A DNA stretch of 64,000 nucleotides from Pseudotabrizicola sp051200875 (GTDB taxonomy: Bacteria > Pseudomonadota > Alphaproteobacteria > Rhodobacterales > Rhodobacteraceae). Both the position numbers and the translations under genes were made by a program. The stretch is taken from positions 496,001-560,000 of the forward strand of contig NZ_CP195191.1 of NCBI RefSeq assembly GCF_051200875.1, in the 5' to 3' direction. Below are positions 44,639-53,513 of this stretch, piece after piece; the stretch's first letter is position 1; each line of letters begins with the position of its first letter. The notes under the pieces are model-generated. The model was not told the origin of the DNA. It saw only the letters and a program-made list of their open reading frames with translations, and searched no databases.

Positions 44639-45043
44639 TCAGGCCCGGAGGCGAGATTGGTAGTCGTGCGCTTTCCAATTGGCCCGGAAGATCCACTGTT
44701 CTTCCGGCTGACGTTGCGCCAATTCCTCTGGAATCTCGACAGAGTCAAAGCCAACACGCCGGGCCATCGCATATTGGTCGGCGATGACAGGACCAGTGGC
44801 TCTCAGCTCGCCAGTGTAGCCCATCATCCGCAGACGGCGGGCGATGGTAAAGGCACGGCCATCCGAAAAGGCGGGGAAAGAAATCCGGATCAGGGTGATC
44901 TGGTCCAACTGTCCTTCCAGCAGCGCCGGATCGTCTGTATGCGCCAAGTCGACACTTCCCTGATGCTGGGAAAGATCGGCCAAAGTGACAGAATTCACGG
45001 CTTCGGACGGGCGAAAGCCCCGATCGGTGACGATGATGCTCAT
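44639..45043 (-). CDS. DUF934 family protein of sulfate assimilation
   Basis: A 134-residue soluble protein of the DUF934 group, found with sulfite reductase genes across proteobacteria. Visible marks are IVTDRGFRPSE at the N-terminus, FPAFSDGRAFTIARRLR in the middle, with the RLR loop characteristic of the family, and VGFDSVEIPE near the end. The exact step is not established; it is often called an oxidoreductase-like accessory. The ATG at 45043 follows GGAG. It is the last gene of the cysG, DUF2849, cysI, cysH operon. Confidence 0.87.
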   Translation of the reverse strand: MSIIVTDRGFRPSEAVNSVTLADLSQHQGSVDLAHTDDPALLEGQLDQITLIRISFPAFSDGRAFTIARRLRMMGYTGELRATGPVIADQYAMARRVGFDSVEIPEELAQRQPEEQWIFRANWKAHDYQSRLRA

Positions 45044-45058
45044 GCTTGTTCTCCGGTC

Positions 45059-45102
45059 CAAATTCCTTTGAAGGAATTTGCAAATTTCGTGGAAGAAATT
45101 TG
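45059..45102. repeat. tandem 22-bp palindromes between cysH and DUF934
   Basis: Two contiguous 22-base units. The first (45059-45080) is a perfect palindrome with arms CAAATTCCTT and AAGGAATTTG; the second (45081-45102) has arms CAAATTTC and GAAATTTG around GTGGAA. They share about 17 of 22 bases. They lie in the 76-base gap within the operon. Confidence 0.8.
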
Positions 45103-45119
45103 CTTTTTCATCGCGCTTT

Positions 45120-45869
45120 TCATGCTGCGCTGTCCTTCTTGATGCGTACGGCCTTGCCATCAATGAAGTGGATGCCGCATTCGGTCTTGTTGCTGCCACG
45201 CCAGCGCCCCGAGCGCGGGTCTTCTCCCGGCTTAACCGCGCTGGTGCAAGGCGCGCATCCGATGGATGGATAGCCTTTTGCGACCAATGGGTGGCGGGGC
45301 AGGCGGTTGTTGATCATGTATTCTTCCAGATCCTCACGGCCCCAATGGGCCAGAGGATTAACCTTGATCCGCGTGTCCCCTTCGGCTTCGAAGAAGTTCA
45401 CAGCTTCACGCGTCGCGCCCTGATAGCGCTTGCGGCCCGTGATCCAGCCATCAAATTCGCCAAGCGCGCGTTCCAGTGGTTCAACCTTGCGGACATGGCA
45501 GCAGGCATCGGTGTTGAACTGATGAAGCGTGCCATCCGGGTCTTCGAAATTTACCCGCACCGGGTTTGCCCGGATCGTCCGAATGTCGCAGAGGTGCAGT
45601 TTTTCGGCGACCTCGCGCTGATAATCCAGCGTTTCCTGAAACAGCATCCGCGTGTCGATGAACAGAACTGGTGTTTCGGGCGCGATGACCGAGACAAGGT
45701 GAAGAAGAACGACCGATTCCGCCCCGAAGGACGAGACCAGGGCCACGCGGCCCAGATCAGCGTCTTTCAGGCTGTGTTCCAGCACAGCCGTGGCCGAATG
45801 GTGGCGATAGCGCGCATTCAGCGCCGCCACACGCTCGGCCACGTCGCCTGTGTGAAGGTCACGCGGCAT
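45120..45869 (-). CDS. cysH: phosphoadenylyl/adenylyl-sulfate reductase
   Basis: Reduces (phospho)adenosine phosphosulfate to sulfite. The 249-residue protein has the ATP-pyrophosphatase-like loop SSFGAES, the iron-sulfur ligand pairs CCHVRK and IGCAPCT, and the C-terminal catalytic Cys in KTECGIH. Four Fe-S Cys mark the APS-type reductase. The start overlaps the cysI 3' end by 11 bases. It precedes the DUF934 gene after a gap with tandem palindromes. Confidence 0.95.
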   Translation of the reverse strand: MPRDLHTGDVAERVAALNARYRHHSATAVLEHSLKDADLGRVALVSSFGAESVVLLHLVSVIAPETPVLFIDTRMLFQETLDYQREVAEKLHLCDIRTIRANPVRVNFEDPDGTLHQFNTDACCHVRKVEPLERALGEFDGWITGRKRYQGATREAVNFFEAEGDTRIKVNPLAHWGREDLEEYMINNRLPRHPLVAKGYPSIGCAPCTSAVKPGEDPRSGRWRGSNKTECGIHFIDGKAVRIKKDSAA

Positions 45870-47529
45870 CCCGTTGGCCCTCTGCTTCGTACAGAGCGGC
45901 CTTGAACGGCTCTAGTCCCACGCGCCGGACAGCTTGCAAGAAGGTCTCGGCGCTATCCGAACGGACTTCCAGATAGGCGCGCACGATCCGTTCGATCGCC
46001 GGAACGATTTCGTCATAGGCGAAACCTGGGCCCATCTTGTCACCGATGCTGGCGTTTTCGGTGCCATCGCCTCCCAGAGTGATCTGGTAGTTTTCGACGC
46101 CCGCACGGTCGAGACCCAGAATGCCGATATGGCCGACATGGTGATGCCCGCAGGCATTGATGCAGCCCGAAATCTTGATCTTCAGCGGACCAACTTCATG
46201 CTCCAGATCCAGTTCCTTGAAACGTTCCGCGATTTGCGTCGCAATCGGGATCGACCGCGCCGTGGCAAGGGCGCAGTAATCCATTCCGGGGCAAGCGATG
46301 ATGTCAGAGATCAGGCCAACATTGGCCGTGGCAAGCCCGGCTTTGGACAGGGCGGCATGGATCACCGGCAGATCTGATTTGTGGACATGCGGCAGGATCA
46401 CGTTCTGCTCGTGACTGATGCGAAGTTGACCATGTCCGTATTTCTCGGCCAGATCGGCCATCAGGCGCATCTGGTCGCTGGTCGCGTCGCCCGGCGTTTG
46501 GCCATGAGCCTTGATGCTGATCGTGACGATCGCATATTGGTCGTTCCGATGGGCCGACAGGTTCGTATCTGCCCATGACCGAAAGACCGGGTCAGCCTTG
46601 TAGAAGGCCTCATAGGCGTCAGTCGGCGCATTGCGGAAGGCAGGGGCGGCGAAGGCCTCTTTGATCTCGGCCAGCAGTTTTTGATCATTGCCACCGAAAA
46701 GCCGCCGCATCTCGATGAAACGCTCCTCGATCATCCGGGAAAGTTCTTCTTTTCCAGTCTCATGCAGGGTGATCTTGATGCGCGCCTTATACTTGTTGTC
46801 GCGGCGGCCAAGCGTGTTGTAGACGCTGAGGACGGCTTCGACATAGGGCAGGAGGTCTTCGACTGGCACGAAGTCGCGGACGGCTTGACCAATCAATGGT
46901 GTGCGGCCAAGGCCACCGCCAACCAGAACGGTAAAGCCGACTTCGCCCTTGTCATTCTTGACCAGACGAAGGCCGATGTCATGGGCGGCGGTGACGGCAC
47001 GATCATTCGGGCTGCCAGTGATGGCGATCTTGAACTTGCGCGGCAGGAACTGGAACTCAGGGTGGTCGGTTGACCACTGCCGCAGCAATTCGGCATAGGG
47101 GCGCGGGTCTTCGACTTCGTCGGCGGCGGCGCCGGCGAAATGGTCCGAGGTCACGTTGCGGACGCAATTGCCCGAGGTCTGGATGGCGTGCATCTCGACA
47201 TCGGCCAGGGCTGACAGGATCGCCGGCACATCGGGCAGTTTGGGCCAGTTGAACTGAATGTTCTGGCGGGTGGTGAAGTGGCCATAGCCCTTATCCCAGG
47301 TGTCAGCGATATAGGCCAACTGGCGCATCTGGTTCGGGTTCAGCGTGCCATAGGGAATGGCCACACGCAGCATGTATGCATGCAGCTGAAGGTACAGACC
47401 ATTCATCAGGCGAAGCGGACGGAACTCCTCTTCTGTCAGGCTACCGTCAAGGCGACGTTCAACCTGCTGGGTGAACTGGGCCACGCGGGCGCGGACAAAG
47501 GCTTCGTCGAAGTCATTGTAATTGTACAT
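45859..47529 (-). CDS. cysI: sulfite/nitrite reductase hemoprotein (assimilatory)
   Basis: Siroheme and [4Fe-4S] reductase that takes sulfite to sulfide. The 556-residue protein has two ferredoxin-like half domains (HFTTRQNIQFNWPKLPDV) and the cluster/siroheme cysteines in CPGMDYC and GCINACGHHHVGHIG near residues 420-465. The ATG at 47529 follows GAGGG; longer readings upstream overlap DUF2849. The gene order SUMT, DUF2849, cysI, cysH, DUF934 is a well known alphaproteobacterial arrangement. Nitrite reductase is less likely because the cluster lacks nitrate genes. Confidence 0.93.
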   Translation of the reverse strand: MYNYNDFDEAFVRARVAQFTQQVERRLDGSLTEEEFRPLRLMNGLYLQLHAYMLRVAIPYGTLNPNQMRQLAYIADTWDKGYGHFTTRQNIQFNWPKLPDVPAILSALADVEMHAIQTSGNCVRNVTSDHFAGAAADEVEDPRPYAELLRQWSTDHPEFQFLPRKFKIAITGSPNDRAVTAAHDIGLRLVKNDKGEVGFTVLVGGGLGRTPLIGQAVRDFVPVEDLLPYVEAVLSVYNTLGRRDNKYKARIKITLHETGKEELSRMIEERFIEMRRLFGGNDQKLLAEIKEAFAAPAFRNAPTDAYEAFYKADPVFRSWADTNLSAHRNDQYAIVTISIKAHGQTPGDATSDQMRLMADLAEKYGHGQLRISHEQNVILPHVHKSDLPVIHAALSKAGLATANVGLISDIIACPGMDYCALATARSIPIATQIAERFKELDLEHEVGPLKIKISGCINACGHHHVGHIGILGLDRAGVENYQITLGGDGTENASIGDKMGPGFAYDEIVPAIERIVRAYLEVRSDSAETFLQAVRRVGLEPFKAALYEAEGQRDAA

Positions 47530-47539
47530 GTTCTTGCCC

Positions 47540-47845
47540 TCAGCCTGCCAAGTCGGCTTGCTTGCCGTGGTTGTAGTTCGAAGGGCCGCGCGTGCGGAAT
47601 TCTTCGCGGAAATGGGTGGGTTCTGGGCCGTTCGGGCCGGGCTTTGCATCGGCAAGGTAGGGTCCGACGACGTAAAGCTTTTGTGCCGTTGCGTGCAAAA
47701 GGCGCATTTGGGCATGAGCCTCGTCTTCAATTAGCTCGGCCTCTGAGTGCTTTTGTGTCCAGCGATCATCAGCGGTCAGATAGACCACGTCGCCTTCGCG
47801 GAGGCGGTTGGCGGTGACGACTTTGGGGGTGAATTGGCGGCTCAT
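47540..47845 (-). CDS. DUF2849 domain protein of the cys operon
   Basis: A 101-residue soluble protein. It begins SRQFTPKVVTANRLREGDVVYLTADDRW, typical of DUF2849, and ends with a charged tail. Its ATG overlaps the SUMT stop by four bases (ATGA) and the cysI start lies ten bases past its stop. Its role is unknown; strict co-occurrence with cysI suggests a small accessory or regulatory function for sulfite reductase. Confidence 0.85.
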   Translation of the reverse strand: MSRQFTPKVVTANRLREGDVVYLTADDRWTQKHSEAELIEDEAHAQMRLLHATAQKLYVVGPYLADAKPGPNGPEPTHFREEFRTRGPSNYNHGKQADLAG

Positions 47846-48615
47846 GCTTGGGCCTCTTTCAGTTCGGAAAGGGTTAACGCGGCCTGGCGTGGGGCGAGGC
47901 CAAAAAGGATGACGGCGGGGCCGGAACAGAGCGATACGGCATCGGTCAAAGTGGAGAGAGTCACGCCAAAAAAGCGCTGATCCGGACGGCTGACATTTTC
48001 GACAACCGTCACCGGCGTTGCGGCATCGGCCCCGTGCATCATCAGGCGGCCCTGAATGAAGCGGGCGGACTTCTTGCCCATATAGATCGCGGCAACTTCG
48101 CCCTTGCGGGCAAGGCCGCGCCAATCCTGTTCAGCAAATCCAGCCATGTCATGGCCCGTCACGATCCGCAGGCTGGCATTGCGCCCGCGCCGCGTCAGGC
48201 TTTGCCCGATGGCCGCGGCGGCAACGGTGGCGGCTGTCAGGCCCGGCAGGACACGGAAAGGCAGGCCAACCGCCTCGATCGCCTCGATCTCTTCGTCCAG
48301 ACGGCCGAATATGTTGCAATCTCCGCCCTTTAGACGCAGAACGCGGTCGCCTGAAAGGCCATGCTGAACCAGCAAGGCGTTGATTTGCGACTGCTCGGTC
48401 GAGGGGCCGAAGCCCTCTTTGCCCACGTCGATCCGGCGGACATGAGCCGGGATCAGGTCAAGGATCTCTTGCCCGACGAGACGGTCATAGATGACAACAT
48501 CCGCCGTTTGCAGGGCGCGATAGGCGCCAAGCGTCAGGTGATCGGCCGAACCCGGACCCGCGCCGACAAAAGTGACGGCGGGAAGATTGGATGTCTGGAT
48601 CGGCTGGTCGAACAT
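47842..48615 (-). CDS. cobA: uroporphyrinogen-III C-methyltransferase
   Basis: SAM-dependent methyltransferase that makes precorrin-2, here for siroheme of CysI. The 257-residue protein has the SUMT motif VGAGPGSADHLT at the N-terminus, RLKGGDCNIFGRLDEEI near residue 95 and the SAM loop TGHDMAGF. It is the short, monofunctional SUMT without a dehydrogenase/ferrochelatase domain. It is the first gene of the cys operon; its start, after AGGGATAGCC, faces an AsnC-type regulator gene. Confidence 0.93.
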   Translation of the reverse strand: MFDQPIQTSNLPAVTFVGAGPGSADHLTLGAYRALQTADVVIYDRLVGQEILDLIPAHVRRIDVGKEGFGPSTEQSQINALLVQHGLSGDRVLRLKGGDCNIFGRLDEEIEAIEAVGLPFRVLPGLTAATVAAAAIGQSLTRRGRNASLRIVTGHDMAGFAEQDWRGLARKGEVAAIYMGKKSARFIQGRLMMHGADAATPVTVVENVSRPDQRFFGVTLSTLTDAVSLCSGPAVILFGLAPRQAALTLSELKEAQA

Positions 48616-48641
48616 TGGCTATCCCTGCTTTTCTGCACTGC

Positions 48642-48654
48642 AATATAGGATATT
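48642..48654. promoter_or_regulatory. candidate AsnC-type site before the cys operon
   Basis: AATATAGGATATT has 5-base arms AATAT and ATATT around AGG. It lies in the 137-base divergent region, close to the cobA start, with the A+T-rich nature typical of Lrp/AsnC sites. Confidence 0.4.
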
Positions 48655-48752
48655 TTCCCATGTTTTGGCCATTGGGCCTTGCAGATAAGGACGTTTGTTC
48701 TAGTGTGGCGGGCAATTCATGCGGAAATTCCGCGAAACGGGGGATCAGGCGA

Positions 48753-49214
48753 ATGGCAGCCCAATTGGACGAGTTGGACCGGAAAATTCTTGCAGAGCTG
48801 CAAGGGGATGCCAGCCAGTCACTGGACGAGATTGCCCGCAAAGTGGGGTCGTCGAAGACGCCTGTCTGGAACCGAATCCGCAAGATGAAAGACATCGGGG
48901 TGATCACCCGGCAAACGGCCATTCTGGACGCCGAGGCGCTGGGGCTGGAGGCCTGCTTTTTCGTGCTGATCCGCACCAGCGAACATGAGGCGGAATGGCA
49001 GCGCAAATTCTTGAAAACGCTGAAGGAACGCCCCGAAGTTCTGGAGGCGCATCGGTTGGCGGGGGATATTGATTACATCCTGAAAGTACGGGTCAAAAAT
49101 GCCCGCGCCTATGACACGTTCTATCAGGCGCTGATTTCAGAGGTGAAGATCTATAACGTGACCGCGCTTTTGAGCATGGAAGAGATCAAATCCACCACCG
49201 TTCTGCCACTTTAG
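48753..49214 (+). CDS. Lrp/AsnC family regulator beside the sulfate assimilation operon
   Basis: A 153-residue regulator. The helix-turn-helix ELQGDASQSLDEIARKVGSS and WNRIRKMKDIGVITRQ is followed by the RAM ligand domain with ACFFVLIRTS and DIDYILKVRVKNARAYDTF. The ATG at 48753 follows GGGG and AGG; longer readings are not like the family. It is divergent from the cobA-cysIH operon and is probably its regulator, perhaps responding to a sulfur amino acid, though that is inferred from position only. Confidence 0.9.
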   Translation: MAAQLDELDRKILAELQGDASQSLDEIARKVGSSKTPVWNRIRKMKDIGVITRQTAILDAEALGLEACFFVLIRTSEHEAEWQRKFLKTLKERPEVLEAHRLAGDIDYILKVRVKNARAYDTFYQALISEVKIYNVTALLSMEEIKSTTVLPL

Positions 49215-49332
49215 ATTTGGCCCGTTCTGGCGGGCGCGACTCGGCGGGTTGGGGCCAGCCAGACCCCCAAAAACGGCGATGCACCTTGCGTACACCCCCT
49301 GTACACCCCCCGTGCAGACGGCGTGCTGCCCG

Positions 49333-50514
49333 TTAGCGTGTGACGATCAGCCGTTCCAGCCCGTGGAAATGATAGAGGTTGGCAAAGCGCGGCTTGCCTT
49401 TTAGCCGCAGGTTCGGAAGGCGTTGGAACAGAATGGGCAGGGCGGTTTGCAGTTCCAGCCGTGCCAGAGGTGCGCCGACGCAGAAATGAAGCCCCGCGCC
49501 AAAGGTCACATTCGGCTTGTCCGGTCGGGCGGGCAGAAACTTCGCGGGCCTGTCCCAGACCGAAGGATCGCGGTTCGCCGCCCCCAGCAGCAGTGCCACC
49601 TGATCCCCGCGATGGAAGGTGTGGCCCATAACCTCGATATCTTCATAGGCCCAGCGGGTGAACATATGCAGCGCCGGATCAAAGCGCAGGATTTCCTCGA
49701 CCGTGCCTTCCACCCGATCCGGTTCTAGCATCTGGGCTTCGGTTTTGGTTTCCAAAAGCAGTTTCACGCCATTGCCGATGGTGTGGACCGTCGCCTCATG
49801 CCCTGCGTTCAGAAGGAGGATGCAGGTGGTGATCAATTCATCCGTCGATAGCTTTTCGCCTTCGCTTTCTGCGGCGATCAGTTGGGTGATGAGGTCATCT
49901 GCCGGTCTGGCGCGGCGTTCGTTCACATAACCCCGCAGAAAGTCGGAAAACTCGGTCGCGGCGGTGGCGGCATCCAGTTCCATCTGGTGCGTGCGGCGGG
50001 CCTGATACATGCCGACCATCGCATTGGACCATGCCAGAAGCTGGTCAGCCATTGTTTCGGGAACCCCCAGCAGGCGGGCGATGACAATGACGGGAATAGG
50101 TTGGGCAAAGGCGCGGATCAGATCAACCTCGCCTTCTGGCATCTGGTCGATCAGGTGATGGGACAGGGCGGCAATTTCGGGCTGCATCCCGGCAATGCGG
50201 CGCGAGGTAAAGGCGCGCAGAACAAGGCTGCGCAGGCGGGTATGGCGCGGCGGTTCCAGTTCCAGCATGGAATGGGCCTCGACCGCGTAAAACGGGGCCG
50301 TATGAGGTGCGATCGGTTGCGCCTTTTCGGGCGGCACTTCGCGGCCAAAGCGTCGGTCGCGGAAAATCGCGTGGCAGGCGGCGGCCGACGGGGTGCAGAT
50401 CATCCCGTAATCTTCCCAAAAGAACAGCGGCCCCGCGGCGCGGGCGCGTTCATAAAAGGGATAGGGGTTCTGGACGAAATCGGGATCGGTCGGGGATTGT
50501 GACAGGCTTTGCAT
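49333..50514 (-). CDS. cytochrome P450
   Basis: Heme-thiolate monooxygenase of 393 residues. The I-helix proton relay reads LLNAGHEATVH (near residue 240), the ExxR pair lies in EEILRFDPALHM, and the heme loop FGAGLHFCVGAPLARLE carries the thiolate Cys near residue 345. The substrate is unknown; the soluble bacterial type needs ferredoxin electrons. The ATG at 50514 begins eight bases past the EamA stop, so transport and oxidation may serve one compound. Confidence 0.95.
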   Translation of the reverse strand: MQSLSQSPTDPDFVQNPYPFYERARAAGPLFFWEDYGMICTPSAAACHAIFRDRRFGREVPPEKAQPIAPHTAPFYAVEAHSMLELEPPRHTRLRSLVLRAFTSRRIAGMQPEIAALSHHLIDQMPEGEVDLIRAFAQPIPVIVIARLLGVPETMADQLLAWSNAMVGMYQARRTHQMELDAATAATEFSDFLRGYVNERRARPADDLITQLIAAESEGEKLSTDELITTCILLLNAGHEATVHTIGNGVKLLLETKTEAQMLEPDRVEGTVEEILRFDPALHMFTRWAYEDIEVMGHTFHRGDQVALLLGAANRDPSVWDRPAKFLPARPDKPNVTFGAGLHFCVGAPLARLELQTALPILFQRLPNLRLKGKPRFANLYHFHGLERLIVTR

Positions 50515-50522
50515 GGGCCGAG

Positions 50523-51440
50523 TTAGCCCCGGCGCGCGGGCAGACGCAAGAGCCCTTGGGCCACCATGACCCCCAGCACCACGACAGCGGCGCCGATGGC
50601 CTGCATGGGCTGCCACGCGCCGCCAAAGGCTAGGGCGATCAGCATGACGTAGAAGGGCGCCGCGTTGATGTGGAGCGCGGCAAGGCCAATGCCCAGCGAC
50701 CCCACCGACCAGACCCAGAGCAATTGGCTGATGGCCATCGAAAAGACGGCAAAGATCACAAGGGCCAGCCCTTCGCGGGGGCCAAGGGCCGCCCAGTCCG
50801 GGCCTGCGGCGCCCAGTCCGGCGGCGACGAGTGCGATCAGCGTGGCCGACAGACCTGCGCCCGCCACCGTGGCCGATGTGCGGCCAAGGGGGGTCATCTC
50901 TGGAAGCGCGGTGACGGAAAAGCGGGAGGCGAGGGTGTAGAGCAGGACAGAGCCAAGGCAGAACACCGCGCCAAGGCCAAGCGAGAGACCGAGTTTCTGA
51001 CCGCTGAGGGCAAGGATGCCGCCCAAGAGCGAGAGGAGGACGCCAAGGATCAGCGAGAAGCGCAATTTGCGGCCATCCAAGGCGACCTCAAGCGCGATGC
51101 CGACCACGGGCAGGGCGGCCGAGATGATGGCGACGGTGACCGCATCGGTGCGGGCCTGACCAAGGATCAGAAGGCTTCCGGCGATGGTCAGCATCGTGCC
51201 GATGCCGATGGCGCGGAGCCAAGGCGCACGGCGCAGGGTGGCGGGGCCTTCGACAAGCGCCCAGACAAGGGTCAGGATCAGCCCGGCAATGCCCATGCGC
51301 GCCGCCGTCAGGGGCAGGGCGGGAACATGCGGGATAAGCACATCCGCAACCGGCAGACCCGCAGCCCATGAAAACATCGACAGCGTGCAGAACAGATTGG
51401 CGGTCAAAAGGCCAGAGCGGGGGGGAGCGATCAGGGTCAT
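50523..51440 (-). CDS. EamA/DMT superfamily transporter upstream of the P450 gene
   Basis: A 305-residue membrane protein with ten helices in two repeats. GIGTMLTIAGSLLILGQARTD and the C-terminal SLGIGLAALHINAAPFYVMLI are typical of EamA exporters. It is co-transcribed with the P450 gene, eight bases upstream. The transported compound is unknown; export or uptake of the P450 substrate or product is a simple hypothesis. Confidence 0.88.
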   Translation of the reverse strand: MTLIAPPRSGLLTANLFCTLSMFSWAAGLPVADVLIPHVPALPLTAARMGIAGLILTLVWALVEGPATLRRAPWLRAIGIGTMLTIAGSLLILGQARTDAVTVAIISAALPVVGIALEVALDGRKLRFSLILGVLLSLLGGILALSGQKLGLSLGLGAVFCLGSVLLYTLASRFSVTALPEMTPLGRTSATVAGAGLSATLIALVAAGLGAAGPDWAALGPREGLALVIFAVFSMAISQLLWVWSVGSLGIGLAALHINAAPFYVMLIALAFGGAWQPMQAIGAAVVVLGVMVAQGLLRLPARRG

Positions 51441-51502
51441 GCCCTGTCATCCGCCCCCCGGCCTGAAAACTCTGTCCTGCGGGCGACGCAGGCGCGACGC
51501 AT

Positions 51503-52246
51503 TCAGGCTGCCGAAAGGGCCGCGACAATGGCGCCGAAATCGCTGGCCTTCAGGCTCGCGCCTCCGACAAGCGCGCCATCTACATGCGGGACAGCAAAGA
51601 TTTCGGTGGCGTTCGAGGGTTTGACCGAGCCGCCGTAAAGAAGCCGCATCTCGGCGGCGGTGCTGCCAAAGCGGGCGGTCAGGCGTTCGCGGATGAAGCG
51701 GTGCACTTCGGCGATTTCGTCCAAGGTGGGCGTGCGGCCGGTGCCGATGGCCCAGACGGGTTCATAGGCGATGACGGTGTTTTTGGCTGTTGCGCCATCT
51801 GGCAGCGATCCGGCCAGTTGGGTGCCGATCACATCCAGCGTCTTTCCTGCATCCCGCTCGGCCTCTGTCTCGCCGATGCAGACGACGGCGATCAGACCGG
51901 CGGCCCAGGCGGCCTCGGTCTTGGCGCGGACATCGGCGTCTTTTTCCGCATGGTCGGTGCGGCGTTCGGAATGGCCAAGGATCACATGGCTTGCGCCCGC
52001 ATCCACCAGCATGGCCGCCGAGATGTCACCGGTATGCGCGCCCGAGGCTTTGGCGTGGCAATCCTGCCCCCCCACAGCCAGCGCCGTGCCTTTGGCCAGC
52101 GCAGCCATCTGCCCAACCAGCGTCGCGGGCGGGCAAAGTAGCATTTCGCAGGCCGGGGCGGAATGCGCGGTCAAGAGCGCCGAGACCTCGGACAGGCTTG
52201 CCGCCGTGCCGTTCATTTTCCAGTTGCCTGCCGCCAGTTTCCGCAT
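51503..52246 (-). CDS. tpiA: triosephosphate isomerase
   Basis: Glycolytic enzyme interconverting dihydroxyacetone phosphate and glyceraldehyde 3-phosphate. The 247-residue barrel has the catalytic residues in AGNWKMNG (Lys), VILGHSERR (His) and AYEPVWAIGTGRT (Glu, PROSITE signature), and the phosphate loop LLYGGSVKPSN. GGAGG precedes the ATG. It stands alone, between erpA/sufA-like and the EamA gene on the same strand. Confidence 0.98.
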   Translation of the reverse strand: MRKLAAGNWKMNGTAASLSEVSALLTAHSAPACEMLLCPPATLVGQMAALAKGTALAVGGQDCHAKASGAHTGDISAAMLVDAGASHVILGHSERRTDHAEKDADVRAKTEAAWAAGLIAVVCIGETEAERDAGKTLDVIGTQLAGSLPDGATAKNTVIAYEPVWAIGTGRTPTLDEIAEVHRFIRERLTARFGSTAAEMRLLYGGSVKPSNATEIFAVPHVDGALVGGASLKASDFGAIVAALSAA

Positions 52247-52323
52247 CTTGTCCTCCGAAGGTTGCGCCTCATGGCTAGCGCTATCAGGCGGTCAGGAAAA
52301 GTCCCTTGCCCCTTTACCTCGGG

Positions 52324-52354
52324 AAAAATACCCCCGCCGGAGGCTCCGACGGGG
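52324..52354 (-). terminator. terminator after the sufA/erpA-like gene
   Basis: On the minus strand CCCCGTCGGA (52354-52345), loop GCC and TCCGGCGGGG (52341-52332) are followed by TATTTTTCC. A strong intrinsic terminator, 35 bases past the stop codon. Confidence 0.85.
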
Positions 52355-52388
52355 CGTTTGCGACCATCGGGCGCAGGCTTGGGGCCGG

Positions 52389-52748
52389 TCAGGCGGCGGG
52401 GGCGTCCTTGAACTTGATCGATTCACCGCAACCGCAGGCCTCGGCCACGTTCGGATTGCGGAACTTGAAGCCCGCGTGCAGCAGGTCGACCTCGTAGTCG
52501 ATCTCGGTCCCGATCAGGAACATCTGGGCCATGGGCGCGATCAGCACGCGGGCGCCGTCCTGTTCGACCACCTCGTCCAGAGGGTTCACCTCGGTCACAT
52601 AGTCCATTGTGTATTCCATGCCCGCACAGCCGCCCTTCTTGACGCCGATGCGCAAACCCTTGCTGCCATCGCGCGCCATCAGCTTTGCGATTTGCCGCGT
52701 GGCGGCGGGGGTCAGGGTGACTGCGGCCTTGCCGGGAATGCCGAACAT
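52389..52748 (-). CDS. sufA: A-type iron-sulfur carrier, SufA/ErpA-like
   Basis: Small Fe-S cluster carrier that passes clusters to apoproteins. The 119-residue HesB-fold protein has the three conserved Cys: KKGGCAGMEY (near residue 41) and CGCGESIKF near the end. In this group sufA commonly follows sufT directly; here a DUF3307 gene and a SatD-like gene lie between. The gene is the last of that same-strand row and ends at a strong terminator. Confidence 0.92.
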   Translation of the reverse strand: MFGIPGKAAVTLTPAATRQIAKLMARDGSKGLRIGVKKGGCAGMEYTMDYVTEVNPLDEVVEQDGARVLIAPMAQMFLIGTEIDYEVDLLHAGFKFRNPNVAEACGCGESIKFKDAPAA

Positions 52749-52775
52749 GGAAAATCCTCCGATCAGACTCGTAAT

Positions 52776-53513
52776 TTAGGGCGAAAGGTCGGGAATTCCA
52801 AGCGGGGGCAATGTTGACATCAACGCGAGCGTGGCAAGCGTGACCGCAAAGGCCCAGCCGAACGACGCCAGCGTGCCGATAATGACATATTCTGACAGCC
52901 GCGATTCCTCTTTCACCGCGCCAAAACGCAGGACGGATTTGGCGGCGATCAGAAAGCCGATGCCTTCGGCGGTGTCCGCCAGAACCAGAAGGAAAATCAG
53001 CCCGCGTTCCAGATGGCCGATGATGCGCCCGCCATTGGGCAGGCCGTCCAGCGCCACATCGGACCATGGCCGCATGAAGAGGCCGATGGCAAAGCCGCCG
53101 GTGCGGGTGACAAGGATCAGGCCCGAGGCGAGGGCGGCAAGGCTGGCGGTCTGGGTCGGGAGGAAGGAGGCGCCAAGAGCATCGGCCCAAAGGCTGGGCC
53201 AGGCCCAAGCGGCAAGCGCCAGAACGGCCAGATGCGTGGCCTGATCGGTCAGAAAGGGCCAAAGCCGGTCTGCCGGGGCGTAGGATTTTGCCCAATCGGT
53301 CAGGCCATGCAGCAGGGTGATGCCCGCGAGGATGGCTACGGCCTCGACCGAGCTTGGGCGGATCACAAGGGCCAGAAGGAGGGCGACAACGGCCAGATGC
53401 AAGAGCAGCGGGGGAACTTGCCGTGCGGCCTTACCTTCGGCCATCGCCTTGGTCTGAAAGACGAAATCGGCAAGGACATGGGCGAAAAGAAGGGCTGCGA
53501 AGGTTTCAGTCAT
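52776..53513 (-). CDS. DUF3307 membrane protein with His/Asp-bearing helices
   Basis: A 245-residue protein with about seven hydrophobic helices and the DUF3307 hallmarks: FAHVLADFVFQTKAMAEGK (His12, Asp16, Gln20), LLHGLTDWAKSY (His69, Asp73) and DQATHLAVL (Asp90, His94). The polar residues sit on membrane helices, a pattern like that of membrane-embedded metal-dependent hydrolases, but no activity is known. The ATG overlaps the 3' end of the SatD-like gene by eight bases, so translation is coupled and the two proteins very probably work together. DUF3307 with SatD-like proteins is a recurring gene pair. Confidence 0.85.
   Translation of the reverse strand: MTETFAALLFAHVLADFVFQTKAMAEGKAARQVPPLLLHLAVVALLLALVIRPSSVEAVAILAGITLLHGLTDWAKSYAPADRLWPFLTDQATHLAVLALAAWAWPSLWADALGASFLPTQTASLAALASGLILVTRTGGFAIGLFMRPWSDVALDGLPNGGRIIGHLERGLIFLLVLADTAEGIGFLIAAKSVLRFGAVKEESRLSEYVIIGTLASFGWAFAVTLATLALMSTLPPLGIPDLSP

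Noticed and set aside
49285..49315. Short direct repeats GTACACCCCC between the AsnC gene and the P450 gene
   Set aside because: Only two low-complexity copies in a convergent gap, with no dyad or promoter context.
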